From a virus: DNA of 64,000 nt. The stretch lies in IMG/VR virus record IMGVR_UViG_3300027973_000044, positions 1 through 64,000 of that record. One strand, 5' to 3'. Shown one piece after another: positions 7,429-15,177 of this stretch. Made by a program: the position numbers and the translations under genes. The number at the start of each line of letters is the position of its first letter. Position 1 is the stretch's first letter. Under the pieces are notes generated by a model that did not search any database, was not told where the DNA came from, and saw nothing but the letters and a program-made list of their open reading frames with translations.

Positions 7429-8157
7429 GTGAATGTTTTTATACCAGATAAAAAATTATTTATAAATAGCTTTTTATCACCTATCAGCAAGATCAATGAT
7501 AGCTGCGTAATTCATGTAAAAGATGTGGGGTTACAGTGTACTGTCTGTACAGCAGACTCCTCAGTCATACTTCATACGCATTATAAATTGCCACTCGACG
7601 TTGAAGAGCCCCTGTGTTTAAATATTGCTGATATTAAGAAAGTTGCTAAAGCTTTTGAATGTGTGAGCACTGATACTTTTACCTTTGCAATTGACCGTAA
7701 TAATATTAGCTACAGCGGGCCAGAGATTAAGTTTAAATACCATCTTTTAGAGAATGGAATTATTACGCAACCGAAAATTAATATTGATAAAATCGATAAT
7801 CTAGATTTTCCAATTAACTTCACTGTTCCATATAAAACTGTAATTGAGCTTCTCCGCGGTAGCACTTTCACAACTGAAAGTAATAAAGTTTATCTACATT
7901 CAAAGGACGGTAAAATTTACGGAGATTTAACTGACCGTGCAAGGCATAATGTTGACAGCATGTCAATTCCTCTGTGTGAATATGCGGGCCCAGAGCTACA
8001 AGATATTTGCTTGAACTTCGAATTGATCAGAATAATTAGTAGTGTGAGGGTGAAGCAGTTAGAATGTAAGATTAATCCAAAACTTGGAGTAATTCTATTC
8101 CAGGTTAATGATAATATTATAAAAACACGCTACATAGCCTCCTCTTTAATCAAATGA
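7429..8157 (+). CDS. gp45: Sliding clamp, gp45-like
   Basis: A 242-residue protein with the repeated beta-alpha pattern of PCNA-type clamps (T4 gp45: 228). Recognisable parts are a first-domain strand VIHVKDVGLQCTVCTADSSV, a central linker, KVYLHSKDGKIYGDLTD in the second domain, and a last strand with NDNIIKTRYIASSLIK. The clamp tethers the polymerase and, in T4, also activates late transcription from TATAAATA promoters. I prefer GTG 7429 to the TTG at 7405 because a perfect -10 box ends 6 nt before it and the TTG would lie upstream of the transcription start. The gene overlaps the next by ATGA. The clamp loader gp44 is encoded at 29461. Confidence 0.72.
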   Translation: MNVFIPDKKLFINSFLSPISKINDSCVIHVKDVGLQCTVCTADSSVILHTHYKLPLDVEEPLCLNIADIKKVAKAFECVSTDTFTFAIDRNNISYSGPEIKFKYHLLENGIITQPKINIDKIDNLDFPINFTVPYKTVIELLRGSTFTTESNKVYLHSKDGKIYGDLTDRARHNVDSMSIPLCEYAGPELQDICLNFELIRIISSVRVKQLECKINPKLGVILFQVNDNIIKTRYIASSLIK

Positions 8158-8525
8158 ACACACCTAAAAATAAAATAAAAACTCCAGGATATTTCATGAA
8201 ACGTCTACGCGATAACGGCTTCATTGTGTTGAAGGTGTTTAACGCGTACAGTACACATGATCCTCGTAGATGGACTGTGCTTGTTGATCCAGGCGGCTCA
8301 TCAGTCTTCATCACATGCTTTACAAATAAAGACTTTATGAATGATGTCATGTTTGAACTAAATGATGGTGGTCTTCTATTCAATAAAAACTATAGTATTA
8401 AAACGGATAGTATTGAGGTTATTATCAAGTATCTTTTGGAACGCGGCGTAAACAATGATCCAAGAAAAAGCCCGTTCTATGCAGAGAGACCTAAATATAA
8501 TCGTGAAGAACCCCAAAAAATCTAA
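8154..8525 (+). CDS. Unknown 123-residue protein after the clamp gene
   Basis: Start and clamp stop overlap (ATGA), indicating translational coupling. The protein is basic (MNTPKNKIKTPGYFMKRLRD) with mixed alpha/beta character and a basic, Arg-rich C-terminus. Length and position recall T4 regA (122 residues, in the 45-44-62-regA cluster), but I see no RegA sequence match. Function unknown. Confidence 0.6.
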   Translation: MNTPKNKIKTPGYFMKRLRDNGFIVLKVFNAYSTHDPRRWTVLVDPGGSSVFITCFTNKDFMNDVMFELNDGGLLFNKNYSIKTDSIEVIIKYLLERGVNNDPRKSPFYAERPKYNREEPQKI

Positions 8526-8535
8526 AGGTGATAAC

Positions 8536-8844
8536 ATGGATAATAGCAAAGCTCAGCACACACATAAACAAGACAAGAAGCAAGTCGAAGAGCTTATCAG
8601 ATCGGCAATGCAAGATTTTCTAGTTAGAAAATCTGGTTTAAATCTCGAAAAAACAAAAAATCTACAAAATCTTGTGTCTCTGATCTCTGAATACCTGAGT
8701 GCGTTTATTATTATTGGTTATGATGTTTCCGGTGAATCGGTAAACTTAGTACATGCTACAAACCAGATGGACGCTGATGCGCTTTCTGCAGCTATAAACA
8801 AGTTTCTCATTCATTCCACAAGCAATACACCTGAGGGTAAATGA
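8536..8844 (+). CDS. Unknown 102-residue protein
   Basis: ATG 8536 is preceded by a good Shine-Dalgarno sequence, AAAGGTGAT (8524-8532), which decides the start over the longer frame from 8455. The N-terminus is polar and helical (KQDKKQVEELIRSAMQDFL) and the C-terminal half is a compact alpha/beta segment. It overlaps the next gene by ATGA. No family recognised. This is a clear case of an operon-internal gene using Shine-Dalgarno initiation. Confidence 0.65.
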   Translation: MDNSKAQHTHKQDKKQVEELIRSAMQDFLVRKSGLNLEKTKNLQNLVSLISEYLSAFIIIGYDVSGESVNLVHATNQMDADALSAAINKFLIHSTSNTPEGK

Positions 8845-9707
8845 ATACAGTCTTATTGCTTGGCAAAGGATATATCGGGAACGGGTTAGAGCAGTATTTA
8901 AATTCAAAAAAAATTGCCGTTGAATCGCTTTCAAGATCGACGCTTGATTATACTGATCCAATCACGCTACAAAAATTTCTAGAAGAGCGTAGAGGTAAGT
9001 ACGAAATTGTTATAAATTGTGCTGGGTTTACAGGTGCACCTAACGTTGATGGTTGTGAGCTCAAGAAACAAGACTGCTGGTTTTGGAATGTAATTGTCCC
9101 ACGCAATGTGGTATTATCAGCAAATATGTTTGAACTGCCAGTATTACAGATTAATAGTGGTTGCATCTACACGGGGTATGAGAAAGAGTTTACTGAAGAA
9201 GACGAGCCAAATTTTGGATTGTTTAGCAACGAAAGTAGCTTTTATAGCAAATGTAAACATGCATGTGAAACAATTTTTCAAAATTGTTATGCATATAGTC
9301 TTCGTATAAGAATGCCGTTTGATAGTACCCCGCACAGAAAAAACTACCTGAACAAAATCTTTGCTTATAACAATCTTATTAGCGAACAAAACAGCTTAAC
9401 AAGTGTTGAGGATATGTATGAATTTATTATGAAATTTCTCTTCCTTAGAAAAGGCATTCACCCGGGGCCAATCAACGTAGTTAATACAGGGTCAATCAAT
9501 GCAAAGGAGATTGTCGAGATGATGCGTAAGCAAGGAATTAATAATCCTAATTGGAATTTTATTGACACAACAAATCTGAAGACGCAGGCTCGCAGGAGTA
9601 ATTGTGTTCTTAGTACAGATAAGATTAGGGCATACAACTTACAATTGCCATCGGTACATGAATCCCTTGAAAGAGATATATCGAAGCTTGCTACTTACCT
9701 TCAATAA
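8841..9707 (+). CDS. NAD(P)-dependent sugar epimerase/reductase, RmlD-like
   Basis: A 288-residue extended short-chain dehydrogenase. The nucleotide-binding motif GKGYIG is at residues 8-13, INCAGFTG follows the fourth strand, the Ser of SGCIYTG (106-112) and the YSKCK motif (Tyr135, Lys139) form the catalytic set. The closest pattern is dTDP-4-dehydrorhamnose reductase or NAD-dependent epimerase. It acts on a nucleotide sugar; the exact substrate is unknown. A GAGG just before ATG 8841 is a likely ribosome-binding site. With the glycosyltransferases and the cytidylyltransferase it suggests a phage-encoded sugar modification route. Confidence 0.8.
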   Translation: MNTVLLLGKGYIGNGLEQYLNSKKIAVESLSRSTLDYTDPITLQKFLEERRGKYEIVINCAGFTGAPNVDGCELKKQDCWFWNVIVPRNVVLSANMFELPVLQINSGCIYTGYEKEFTEEDEPNFGLFSNESSFYSKCKHACETIFQNCYAYSLRIRMPFDSTPHRKNYLNKIFAYNNLISEQNSLTSVEDMYEFIMKFLFLRKGIHPGPINVVNTGSINAKEIVEMMRKQGINNPNWNFIDTTNLKTQARRSNCVLSTDKIRAYNLQLPSVHESLERDISKLATYLQ

Positions 9708-10014
9708 GCTGTCAAAGCCTGTTGAATGCGGCGTGTATGCCGTAGAACATGGTGACTTTGTTGGCGAATTCTTTGTTTATATCAGAACGCAACCCAACGA
9801 CAGTTATGATTTTTTGAGTTTACCAAAAATGCTCTCCAGAAATGTACCGGCAGAGTCCTTTACTGCAGGAATAAAAAATAAGATCATATGTTTTGTCGAA
9901 AAGCTGCCGAGACCGATACACCAGCTCTGCGTTAAACAGTTTGATAATAAAGTGCCTAGAACACCTTTAACAGTGCATAGCTTAAAGAAGAACCACATTA
10001 AACAAAATTATTGA
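9658..10014 (+). CDS. Unknown 118-residue protein
   Basis: Unrecognised basic protein. I use ATG 9658, which overlaps the epimerase gene by 50 bp; a start at a later TTG inside the overlap is also possible, and there is no clear ribosome-binding site. The central part (VECGVYAVEHGDFVGEFFVYI) looks like beta strands, and the C-terminus is rich in Lys and His. It is the last gene of the clamp operon before the late promoter at 10034. Confidence 0.5.
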   Translation: MNPLKEIYRSLLLTFNKLSKPVECGVYAVEHGDFVGEFFVYIRTQPNDSYDFLSLPKMLSRNVPAESFTAGIKNKIICFVEKLPRPIHQLCVKQFDNKVPRTPLTVHSLKKNHIKQNY

Positions 10015-10033
10015 TTGAATTATCTAGATTTGA

Positions 10034-10041
10034 TATAAATA
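10034..10041 (+). promoter_or_regulatory. T4-type late promoter box
   Basis: Exact TATAAATA, 6 nt before the ATG at 10048. Confidence 0.7.
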
Positions 10042-10047
10042 ACATAT

Positions 10048-10239
10048 ATGGAATTTGTAAGACCAGTTCAGATTACTAGCCCAATAAGTGGACAACCTGT
10101 GCAACCTAAAATTGTAGAGCGTATTTACCAAGGAAAAATATATAAAGAATGTCACTGGATTGACCCGGCTAGCGGAACCTTCATCCGCAAAGGACTTGTT
10201 AGTGTTGAAGATGTTGGCACATCTGAAAAAAAAGATTGA
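10048..10239 (+). CDS. Small late protein, 63 residues
   Basis: A small protein with Pro-rich strands (VRPVQITSPISGQPVQP) and a predicted beta character (KIVERIYQGKIYKECHWIDP). The exact late box 6 nt upstream of the ATG supports a real, late-expressed, leaderless gene. Function unknown. It lies between early-type genes and is immediately followed by the promoter of the primase gene, so it is probably a monocistronic late unit. Confidence 0.6.
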   Translation: MEFVRPVQITSPISGQPVQPKIVERIYQGKIYKECHWIDPASGTFIRKGLVSVEDVGTSEKKD

Positions 10240-10263
10240 TTAGCCCGTATATTCCTGTATTAT
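10236..10263 (+). promoter_or_regulatory. Sigma70-type promoter for primase
   Basis: TTGATT (10236-10241), 16-bp spacer, TATTAT (10258-10263), then 6 nt to the GTG at 10270. It overlaps the stop of the preceding small gene and predicts a leaderless mRNA. Confidence 0.65.
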
Positions 10264-10269
10264 AAGTAA

Positions 10270-11295
10270 GTGCTGCTATCAGAAGACTATATTGTATCGA
10301 AGTTCTATCAATACGCAGGTTACCCCAAGTATAATAGACTCTCCAAAGCATATAATGGGTGCTGTCCAACATGTAGAGAAGGATCTTCATGGGGTAAGAA
10401 GAGAAGACTATATTTTGTTACACGAAAGAATTTAATTTTCTGTCATAACTGCGGCATAAGCATGCGACCTGCAAAATGGATTCAAAAAGTATCTAATCTA
10501 ACTTACCCGGAGATCTTAAAAGAGAATAGCGAGTTTCAACCTGAAATATTAAATGTTGTGCAGGTATCTCTTCCTGAAAAGCCTGTGGTTGTGGAGAGCT
10601 TACCAACAGATTCTATAAACCTATTTGATAAGGCTCAGACAGATTATTATAAAGATAATATTCATATAAAAGCGGCACTTGAGTTAATTAAGAAACGTAG
10701 ACTAGACACTGCAGTTAACCATCCCAAAACTCTCTGGATGAGCCTGTCAGACCCAGTTCATAAAAATAGACTAGTAATTCCTTTCTATGACGATTCTGAT
10801 AAAATTATACATTATCAATCTCGCACTGTGCTTGAATCTAAGTATAAAAAACTTCCAAAATATCTATCAAAACAAAATAGTGAAAAGGGCTTGTTTGGTG
10901 TCAATCAAGTGGATGCTTCAGCAAAATATTTATTTGCAACAGAAGGGCCAATTGATGCGTTTTTTCTCAAGAATGGTGTTGCAGTAGCTGGTATCACAGA
11001 AGGCCGTGGTGCACTCCTAACAGATAAGCAGCGCGAACAATTGAAAGCATTTCCGTTGCATGAAGTAATCTGGGTACTGGACAATCAATGGATTGATCGA
11101 GCCAGTAAAAATAAAACTAATATTCTAGCCAAACAAGGTTATAAAGTTTTTATATGGCCGGAGAAATTAAAAGGGTTTAAAGATTTGAATGAGGTGTGCA
11201 TTGCACATAAACTAGACGCAATATCAGATAAGTTTATTCTTAAGAATGTATACTCTGACGTAAAAGCGCGATTACTATTATCTCAAATTTCTTAG
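10270..11295 (+). CDS. gp61: DNA primase, gp61 type
   Basis: A 341-residue DnaG-like primase (T4 gp61: 342). The N-terminal zinc ribbon has Cys32/Cys35 (CPTC) and Cys58/Cys61 (CHNC). The TOPRIM centre begins at FATEGPIDAFFLKNGVAVAG with the catalytic Glu and is followed by a later acidic stretch (WVLDNQWIDR). It makes RNA primers at the fork with gp41. Start is GTG, set by the promoter ending 6 nt upstream and by the family's expected N-terminus. Its 3' end overlaps the convergent minus-strand gene by 4 bp. Confidence 0.88.
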   Translation: MLLSEDYIVSKFYQYAGYPKYNRLSKAYNGCCPTCREGSSWGKKRRLYFVTRKNLIFCHNCGISMRPAKWIQKVSNLTYPEILKENSEFQPEILNVVQVSLPEKPVVVESLPTDSINLFDKAQTDYYKDNIHIKAALELIKKRRLDTAVNHPKTLWMSLSDPVHKNRLVIPFYDDSDKIIHYQSRTVLESKYKKLPKYLSKQNSEKGLFGVNQVDASAKYLFATEGPIDAFFLKNGVAVAGITEGRGALLTDKQREQLKAFPLHEVIWVLDNQWIDRASKNKTNILAKQGYKVFIWPEKLKGFKDLNEVCIAHKLDAISDKFILKNVYSDVKARLLLSQIS

Positions 11296-11708
11296 GCTTC
11301 GTCGCCAGAAATTAGATAACCTTTGAGCGATTCGTTTAGTGAGCTGAGCTCCATTGCAACACGAGCAAGTCTCTTCTTTTCACTATTAGAGATTTTTTCA
11401 AACAAGGTATTGCAGCTGCTAGCAGCCAATTGCGATTGAATGCTGTTACCATCAACACCGTTGATAAAATTAATAAATCTGCCAATCTCTTCAATCCATG
11501 TTGCAAGAGTTTTCTTTTGAGCTGCATTGTGTGCACCAATGGCTTGGTCAACTTGTTGTGGCACTTCTGTGTCTAGAGCTGCAGGATCTGTACCTTTATC
11601 GAGTTGTGCTGCCATGGCCTGTGCATCTGTTGGCTGTGCTTCTGCGGCGGGTGCTTGTGGTTCATCAGCCTCTAAAATGTGTAAAAACCGTTTCTCGAAT
11701 AGACTCAT
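11292..11708 (-). CDS. Probable internal head protein with capsid-targeting-like N-terminus
   Basis: A 138-residue protein. MSLFEKRFLHILEADEPQAP starts with an amphipathic helix and carries ILEA, a good gp21 protease site ([LI]-x-E|A). A low-complexity Ala/Gln/Pro linker and a helical C-terminal domain follow. The combination resembles T4 internal proteins, which are targeted to the prohead and processed. It is a lone minus-strand gene with its own exact late box at 11721-11728, ending tail to tail with primase. The function inside the head is unknown; assignment is by N-terminal pattern and promoter class. Confidence 0.5.
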   Translation of the reverse strand: MSLFEKRFLHILEADEPQAPAAEAQPTDAQAMAAQLDKGTDPAALDTEVPQQVDQAIGAHNAAQKKTLATWIEEIGRFINFINGVDGNSIQSQLAASSCNTLFEKISNSEKKRLARVAMELSSLNESLKGYLISGDEA

Positions 11709-11720
11709 ATGGATATTTAT

Positions 11721-11728
11721 TATTTATA
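11721..11728 (-). promoter_or_regulatory. T4-type late promoter box
   Basis: Exact TATAAATA on the minus strand, ending 12 nt before the ATG at 11708. Confidence 0.6.
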
Positions 11729-11761
11729 TGTTTATTTTACCTATTCCCATTAAATATATAT

Positions 11762-12136
11762 GTGAAGAAAAAGTATAGTGTGCTTAACGAAGACTCAAAA
11801 ATGCTTTATAATAAATGGGTTAGAGGTATAGCCACACGTGAGCTTCAGCCGGAAGTTATAACAGTTGACGATATTGTAAATCGTTTCAGAAATAACAACT
11901 CACAAGCCAGTCCCATTTACCCTTACCCCCTGGATAAAATGATGGATTTTATAGGTGACATATTCGTTAAATGTGCAGATCTTCGCAGAACACTTGCCAT
12001 GAGCGTTAGCAACCCCCTCATAAAAGACAAGGCCGACAAGATACAAGCTGTCAGAAAATTGAACGACAAGATACAGAAGATGCAGGAGCAGCTGTTCTCT
12101 TGTACTGAAGAGTTAAACAAAATAGTTGAAAAATAA
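11762..12136 (+). CDS. Unknown small helical protein
   Basis: I take GTG 11762 as start (124 residues, MKKKYSVLNEDSKMLYNKWV), because further upstream the frame runs antisense through the 11292 gene. An AT-rich stretch (11750-11760) just before the GTG could be a -10 region. The C-terminal 45 residues (DKIQAVRKLNDKIQKMQEQL) form a likely coiled coil. The size and helical make-up fit a recombination mediator such as UvsY, but the sequence does not match well enough to say so. Confidence 0.5.
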   Translation: MKKKYSVLNEDSKMLYNKWVRGIATRELQPEVITVDDIVNRFRNNNSQASPIYPYPLDKMMDFIGDIFVKCADLRRTLAMSVSNPLIKDKADKIQAVRKLNDKIQKMQEQLFSCTEELNKIVEK

Positions 12137-12154
12137 CGTATTGTAGTTTAATAT
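12126..12154 (+). promoter_or_regulatory. Possible sigma70-type promoter
   Basis: TTGAAA (12126-12131), 17-bp spacer, TAATAT (12149-12154), 5 nt before the ATG at 12160. Confidence 0.4.
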
Positions 12155-12159
12155 TATAC

Positions 12160-12576
12160 ATGTTTAAAAGACTAGCGCAGAGCCTGTCAATTACTTTTGC
12201 TGTCAGCACGGTATTTGCTTGGCCGTTTGTGTACCTGGGTGTAAGCTTCATAAGTGGGTTTGCCTTTTTTACAATTCTACAGTTTGTTGGTTTTTATTTT
12301 TATAGTGAGCATGTGAAACGCAGAGTGATGATTGAAGAGCAAAAGATAATTGCCATGCGAGAAGCAGAATTAAGTAAGCAAGGAGCAGAAGTAGTCTGCC
12401 CATGTGACCGCAATGTAAGGGCGTTCGTACCCATTCTACTCAATGGCAGAAACGAGTACACATGCCCTGGCTGCAGCAAAGAAATTAATGTTGCCGTAAA
12501 CTTGAAAACGGCATTAATTACAACCCCCATTCTCGAAGATACCGACACAGTGATAAAGAATAACTTATTACAATAA
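12160..12576 (+). CDS. Membrane protein with a C-terminal zinc ribbon
   Basis: A 138-residue protein. Residues about 10-48 are hydrophobic (AVSTVFAWPFVYLGVSFISG and FAFFTILQFVGFYFY), long enough for two closely spaced membrane spans. A charged helical stretch follows, then a zinc-ribbon-like pair: CPC at 80-82 and CPGC at 102-105. The ribbon would face the cytoplasm if the short N-terminus is cytoplasmic. No known family. It starts an early-type operon with 12578. A host-membrane or host-takeover role is conceivable but unproven. Confidence 0.6.
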   Translation: MFKRLAQSLSITFAVSTVFAWPFVYLGVSFISGFAFFTILQFVGFYFYSEHVKRRVMIEEQKIIAMREAELSKQGAEVVCPCDRNVRAFVPILLNGRNEYTCPGCSKEINVAVNLKTALITTPILEDTDTVIKNNLLQ

Positions 12577-12577
12577 T

Positions 12578-12976
12578 ATGGAAGTTGAAATCATAACAGT
12601 ACCAGCAAGCCAGATTATGCCAGTATCTGGCTATGTTGCGCCACCTTCATATGCACGAGTAAAAGAAGAAGTGGAAGCTTTCTTCTTCTCCAAAGGTGCT
12701 CTAGCATATAAAATATACAAAAACGCTTACACAAGCTCTCTAGCAGATTCTGCTTCACCTGATGCATTTGTTGATGACTTTTTTACAGCTTTGGAGAATT
12801 CCATTAGACAACAGGTAAAAGAGAAGAATAATAGTGCCGAGCAATCCATTGTAATTAAAGAAGCTTTTAATATGCTGAGGAGTACTTTTGCGCTTCTACA
12901 CAATGCAGGCGTGCATTTCGACCCGCTGACCTTTTACGGCACACTTGTCGCCTTTGTTCTCAGTAAATTCAAATAA
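12578..12976 (+). CDS. Unknown 132-residue helical protein
   Basis: Starts 1 nt after the preceding stop, so it belongs to the same transcript. The N-terminal 25 residues are Pro/Val-rich, and the remainder is predicted helical (YARVKEEVEAFFFSKGALAY, and later FNMLRSTFALLHNAGV). No motif recognised. The spacing leaves little room for a ribosome-binding site, so translation is probably coupled. Confidence 0.55.
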   Translation: MEVEIITVPASQIMPVSGYVAPPSYARVKEEVEAFFFSKGALAYKIYKNAYTSSLADSASPDAFVDDFFTALENSIRQQVKEKNNSAEQSIVIKEAFNMLRSTFALLHNAGVHFDPLTFYGTLVAFVLSKFK

Positions 12977-12981
12977 ACTAG

Positions 12982-13010
12982 TTGCACAGTTTAAGAAAAG
13001 CTAATATATT
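12982..13010 (+). promoter_or_regulatory. Sigma70-type promoter for the 13017 gene
   Basis: TTGCAC (12982-12987), 17-bp spacer, TATATT (13005-13010), 6 nt to the ATG at 13017. Predicts a leaderless mRNA. Confidence 0.6.
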
Positions 13011-13016
13011 AGCTGT

Positions 13017-13385
13017 ATGACAAATAAAGAAACTGTAACGATTCAAACCAAGAACGGGGATGTGAACATGAAGCGGATGGAATATGCAAGATGGCTCTGT
13101 TTACTGGAGGCCCTAGATTTAGTCAATAGAAAAGCACAAGAGCTAAGAGCTGATTTAAATTCTGACGATTTTTGGGTTAAACCATTATCTTTTCAGAAGT
13201 ATATTGATCAGAGACTTGAAACCATGGTTATTGATATTGACCGGGAAGAGTTCAATATGAGCATTGGTGCTTCAATTCAAGCCAATAAAGATCTGTTTAA
13301 GAAGCCAGAGGAAGTTGAAGAAGTAGAGGAAGAAGAGGACATTGAGGTAGGATCAGAAGCTTGGGAGCCGCTAACTCCCAATTAA
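13017..13385 (+). CDS. Unknown acidic-tailed small protein
   Basis: A 122-residue protein of unknown function with a helical core (YARWLCLLEALDLVNRKAQE) and a very acidic C-terminal tail (PEEVEEVEEEEDIEVG). Acidic tails often serve as DNA mimics or protein-docking regions, as in gp32, but no role can be assigned. A well-formed promoter lies at 12982. The stop overlaps the convergent gp14 gene by 4 bp. Confidence 0.55.
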   Translation: MTNKETVTIQTKNGDVNMKRMEYARWLCLLEALDLVNRKAQELRADLNSDDFWVKPLSFQKYIDQRLETMVIDIDREEFNMSIGASIQANKDLFKKPEEVEEVEEEEDIEVGSEAWEPLTPN

Positions 13386-14134
13386 TAGTAACCACCGTAA
13401 ATTTCTGTATTATTAATTGACATATCAAATACAGTGTTGACGCTTGCAGTATCTGCACTGCCCGGGTAGCTACTGGGACGTAAGCCAAAGGTTGTGTCGC
13501 TACTAATGGAACTTGTGATGGTACCATAGCGAACATCATCATGCACCTGAGCACTACCGCGTTCCGGTGTGATGTTGGGTTCAAATGAATAATCAAAGCG
13601 CTTAGCTTTCAATAACCAGACATAATGACCCATCAAGGGGTTAATTTCTGAGTTTTCTTGATCCAGGCGTTCTGTTATTTCGTAAAGCTTACCATTTCTT
13701 TCCCCAGGTCTGTCGCTGCCGTATTCAGTTAACTGGAACACGTCACCAGATTTGGGTTCATCTTCGGGTGGAAATACTGCATAGAAAGAACTGATATGCA
13801 TGTAAGCTGTACACTGCTCATCACTCATGTATCCAAATTTGCTCAAGATTAAAGCATTTTCAGATAGCTTTATAGCCATTATCACAGGGCGTGGGTTTTG
13901 AAATCTGGCTGTTGGTTGTTCGCCGTAAATGTTGTCTGCACAGAGTGTGCTGGTAGTGTTTTGATAGTACATGGCTTTTTGACCATACATATCAATCTGT
14001 TCTCTCCAGTAATTGCTAAAGAGATTTCTTTCACATTCATTATTCTCCTTATCAGTAAAACGCAACGTACTTGTGGTGTACTGCAGAGGGTATTTTCTGA
14101 TACAATTAGAGCCTGTATACTTGTCTACGCTCAT
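13382..14134 (-). CDS. gp14: Neck protein, gp14-like
   Basis: A 250-residue protein (T4 gp14: 256). The order of features matches the gp14 family: an N-terminal region with YWREQIDMYGQKAMYYQNT, a short IYGE after it, then LSKFGYMSDEQ, a strand ending in PPEDEPKSGDVFQLTEYG, KLYEITE, and a Tyr/Trp-rich strand GHYVWLLKAKRFDYSFE. In T4, gp13 and gp14 form the neck that closes the filled head and accepts the tail. It is the second gene of a minus-strand late unit; its start overlaps the stop of the 14532 gene by ATGA. Confidence 0.65.
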   Translation of the reverse strand: MSVDKYTGSNCIRKYPLQYTTSTLRFTDKENNECERNLFSNYWREQIDMYGQKAMYYQNTTSTLCADNIYGEQPTARFQNPRPVIMAIKLSENALILSKFGYMSDEQCTAYMHISSFYAVFPPEDEPKSGDVFQLTEYGSDRPGERNGKLYEITERLDQENSEINPLMGHYVWLLKAKRFDYSFEPNITPERGSAQVHDDVRYGTITSSISSDTTFGLRPSSYPGSADTASVNTVFDMSINNTEIYGGYY

Positions 14135-14532
14135 TTTAGTAAAACATATCCGTTAAGAGTGGGATCAAACTTCAATAAAATGCCAGTGTTGCCTAATTTT
14201 TTTGGTTCTTTGGCATTTAACCTGCTTATGCTGAACTGTTTGCAGAGCTTCTGCACTTCATCCTGGCTCAATGCTTTGCGGCCATTTGTTGAAGATTTTA
14301 AGGCATCAAACGATTGAATAGCTTTGGGATCTGGACGATGCATATCAGGTACTGTTTGTGCGTACTTTCTAAATCCCGGATCTTTGATAATCTTTCTATG
14401 TCTCTCTGTAGGTTTAAGGAAATTGGGACCAATATTAGTTGATAATGTACCAGAGTTCCATGTGGTAAATTCAACCATAGACTCAAGCTCTTCATTTAAC
14501 ACCCTATTAAAGATAGTGGAGAAGATATTCAC
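14131..14532 (-). CDS. Unknown late protein with capsid-targeting-like N-terminus
   Basis: A 133-residue basic protein starting at GTG. The exact late box TATAAATA ends 5 nt before the GTG, which decides the start. The N-terminus MNIFSTIFNRVLNEELESMV is an amphipathic helix with LNEE, a weaker variant of the gp21 cleavage site. The rest is rich in Lys, Pro and Asn with no known motif. It is co-transcribed with gp14, so it belongs to virion assembly. Confidence 0.5.
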   Translation of the reverse strand: MNIFSTIFNRVLNEELESMVEFTTWNSGTLSTNIGPNFLKPTERHRKIIKDPGFRKYAQTVPDMHRPDPKAIQSFDALKSSTNGRKALSQDEVQKLCKQFSISRLNAKEPKKLGNTGILLKFDPTLNGYVLLK

Positions 14533-14537
14533 AGTAT

Positions 14538-14545
14538 TATTTATA
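14538..14545 (-). promoter_or_regulatory. T4-type late promoter box
   Basis: Exact TATAAATA on the minus strand, 5 nt before the GTG at 14532. It touches the U-tract of the upstream terminator at 14545-14574. Confidence 0.7.
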
Positions 14546-14574
14546 AAAAAAAAGCCGTCATTAAGACGGCTTTT
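14545..14574 (-). terminator. Rho-independent terminator of the 15543 unit
   Basis: Perfect 10-bp stem: 14550-14559 pairs with 14565-14574 (GCCGTC/GACGGC core plus four A-T pairs), loop of 5 nt. On the minus strand it is followed directly by a T-run. It ends transcription of the gene at 14599-15543 just before the next late promoter. Confidence 0.8.
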
Positions 14575-14598
14575 AAAAATTGATTTTTTTAAATTAGC

Positions 14599-15177
14599 TT
14601 ATTGAAAGAAGCTTTGGTCGCCTTTTCCGCCACCCTTAATGACACCGCTAACAACGTTAGCTTTGCCTTTAACAGGTGTTGGTGCACCACCTTTGACACC
14701 AGAACCAACTAGTGCGTGGCCTTTGTCACCATCATTGCCAACTTTATCTGTAACCTTGCCGTCGCCACCTTTACCGTGACCAGCTTTTGTTACTGTGGAG
14801 TGAACCTTGTTATTCTTGCTTGTTAAGGCTTGGCCTTTGCTGTCTGGGAGCTCTTCAATTGCTGTGGCTTCACCAGCAACTTCGGCAACTTCAGCATTTT
14901 GAATTTCATCTTCTTCACCAGCATCTCCGCCGAGATCTTCACCGCCAAGATCCTCTTCACCCTTGTCTTCGACTTCAGCGCCGAGAACATTCATGAGCAT
15001 GTCATGTAGCTTTTGTGCGACATCACGAGGAAGGGTCAGAGTTACCTCATCACCACCTTCCACTTTATCGCCGGCTACATCACCAGCTTCACCTTCGGGA
15101 CCAGCTTGGATGCCAAGATCCAAGGCGTCGTCCTTCATTACATCTTCGTATAGTTTATCAAAAATTGATTTGCTCAT
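14599..15177 (-). CDS. Nested in-frame late gene (C-terminal 192 residues of the 15543 gene)
   Basis: ATG 15177 is in frame with the long gene. An exact TATAAATA (15183-15190, minus strand) ends 5 nt before it, the same spacing as true late promoters here. The product would start MSKSIFDKLYEDVM, which resembles the amphipathic, cleavage-site-containing N-termini of other minus-strand late proteins (LYED compared with LYES at 30985 and ILEA at 11708). This suggests either a separate short protein or a fusion of two once-separate genes that kept the internal promoter. Evidence is positional; transcript-end mapping would decide. Confidence 0.5.
   Translation of the reverse strand: MSKSIFDKLYEDVMKDDALDLGIQAGPEGEAGDVAGDKVEGGDEVTLTLPRDVAQKLHDMLMNVLGAEVEDKGEEDLGGEDLGGDAGEEDEIQNAEVAEVAGEATAIEELPDSKGQALTSKNNKVHSTVTKAGHGKGGDGKVTDKVGNDGDKGHALVGSGVKGGAPTPVKGKANVVSGVIKGGGKGDQSFFQ

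Noticed and set aside
7461-7468. TATAAATA inside the clamp gene.
   Set aside because: No start codon follows at the usual distance, and the clamp is an early-type gene. In AT-rich DNA such 8-mers arise by chance.
8154-8525. Assignment of the 123-residue protein as RegA.
   Set aside because: Length and place fit, but the sequence does not resemble RegA.
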